A stretch of 5,595 nucleotides of DNA from Spirochaetota bacterium (GTDB taxonomy: Bacteria; Spirochaetota; Leptospiria; Turneriellales; Turneriellaceae): the NCBI GenBank assembly GCA_029561505.1, contig JAKQXK010000311.1, positions 1 through 5,595 on the forward strand, read 5' to 3'. Below the pieces are notes generated by a model. It made no database searches, was not told the origin of the DNA, and was given only the letters and a program-made list of their open reading frames with translations. A program made the translations under genes and the position numbers. This document shows, in pieces, positions 5,243 through 5,595 of the stretch; position 1 is the first letter of the stretch, and each line of letters starts with the position of its first letter.

Positions 5243-5595
5243 TTGCGCAGCATACTTTTATGTGTATTGGTACTTGCCGCAACGCCCGTTGCCGCAGAAA
5301 GCAGCGAAAAAACCACAGTCACACTCTCTGAACCGCCGAAACTGCACAGCGGCAACCAGATCACAGAAACGTTTGTTTTCAGCCCCGAGAACCGTGACAC
5401 CAAATGGGTTTTTGCTACCGGTCTGCACCTGACGGTGATTCCCAAAAACGTCGCAGAATCTGAAACGCGGTTTTTTCCGCTGATTGAAGGTTACGCGAAC
5501 AAAGATTTTCTGAATTATTTCAGCTGGCGCAATTCAATCGGCGTGCTTTACATACAGAATTATGCGAGTACAGGTTTATCTGTCTTTTATCATTT
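5243..5595 (+). CDS. Exported protein of unknown function, partial (3' end beyond window)
   Basis: An open frame of 117 codons from TTG 5243 to the right edge. Read from TTG as Met, residues 1-18 (MRSILLCVLVLAATPVAA) are a textbook signal peptide with A-x-A type cleavage before ESSEK. The rest, including FVFSPENRDTKWVFATGLHL, FFPLIEGYANKDFLNYFSW and SIGVLYIQNYASTGLSVFYH, is rich in aromatic and alternating residues, as in beta-strands of periplasmic or outer-membrane proteins. I do not recognise a family. A TGA (the phosphoesterase stop, 5234-5236) sits three codons upstream in the same frame, so TTG 5243 is the only start that keeps the signal peptide. No clear Shine-Dalgarno is present (AGG two bases and GAG nine bases away), so translation is probably coupled to the upstream gene. 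Confidence 0.75.
   Translation, partial: MRSILLCVLVLAATPVAAESSEKTTVTLSEPPKLHSGNQITETFVFSPENRDTKWVFATGLHLTVIPKNVAESETRFFPLIEGYANKDFLNYFSWRNSIGVLYIQNYASTGLSVFYH

Noticed and set aside
5187..5445. Overlapping short open frames at the phosphoesterase end on both strands
   Set aside because: The frame from TTG 5243 with its signal peptide explains this stretch far better.
1..5595. CRISPR array, tRNA, rRNA, insertion sequence or replication origin
   Set aside because: No regularly spaced repeats, cloverleaf, transposase or terminal repeats were recognised on either strand.

Overview
The window is bacterial DNA from a Gram-negative organism. At least three predicted exported proteins carry Sec signal peptides, one protein has a lipoprotein-type lipobox, and one has outer-membrane beta-barrel features. 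Most genes are fairly G+C-rich: single sampled 60-base lines give about 65% in ackA and 72% in the phosphoesterase gene. The mix of a short Ptb-type phosphotransacylase next to ackA, exported proteins of narrow distribution and a relaxed lipobox would suit a Leptospirales spirochaete of moderate G+C such as Turneriella or Leptonema. That is an impression only; no taxonomic marker is present.

Layout. (1) 1-424, minus: 5' part of an exported protein with an Ig-like (Big_1-type) domain, running off the left edge. (2) 425-578: divergent intergenic region. (3) 579-1520 and 1590-2771, plus: a phosphate acetyl/butyryltransferase-family gene followed by acetate kinase, an acyl-CoA to acyl-phosphate to ATP module. 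Their 69-bp junction is almost filled by a nested perfect palindrome and a second hairpin around the ackA ribosome binding site. (4) 2768-3574, minus: an outer-membrane beta-barrel gene of the 'MetA-pathway of phenol degradation' type, convergent with ackA, the two stop codons overlapping. (5) 3643-4077 and 4064-4321, minus: a type II toxin-antitoxin pair, a PIN-domain toxin and a ribbon-helix-helix antitoxin of DUF6364 type. It is clearly poorer in G+C (about 42% over three sampled lines), suggesting later acquisition. (6) 4322-4435: divergent control region with three 8-bp palindromes one helical turn apart and a promoter-like sequence for each direction. (7) 4436-5236, plus: a predicted lipoprotein metallophosphoesterase with all five family motifs. 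(8) 5243 to the right edge, plus: a tightly coupled exported protein starting at TTG.

How they work together. Ptb/Pta and AckA probably make ATP from acyl-CoA, or activate acetate in reverse. The PIN toxin and its antitoxin should form a self-repressing module acting on the palindrome array. The phosphoesterase and its downstream partner are probably co-transcribed and both act outside the cytoplasm. No rRNA, tRNA, CRISPR array, insertion sequence or convincing intrinsic terminator was seen. The best candidates for something not routinely annotated are the pta-ackA junction palindrome and the helically phased palindromes in front of the toxin-antitoxin operon.
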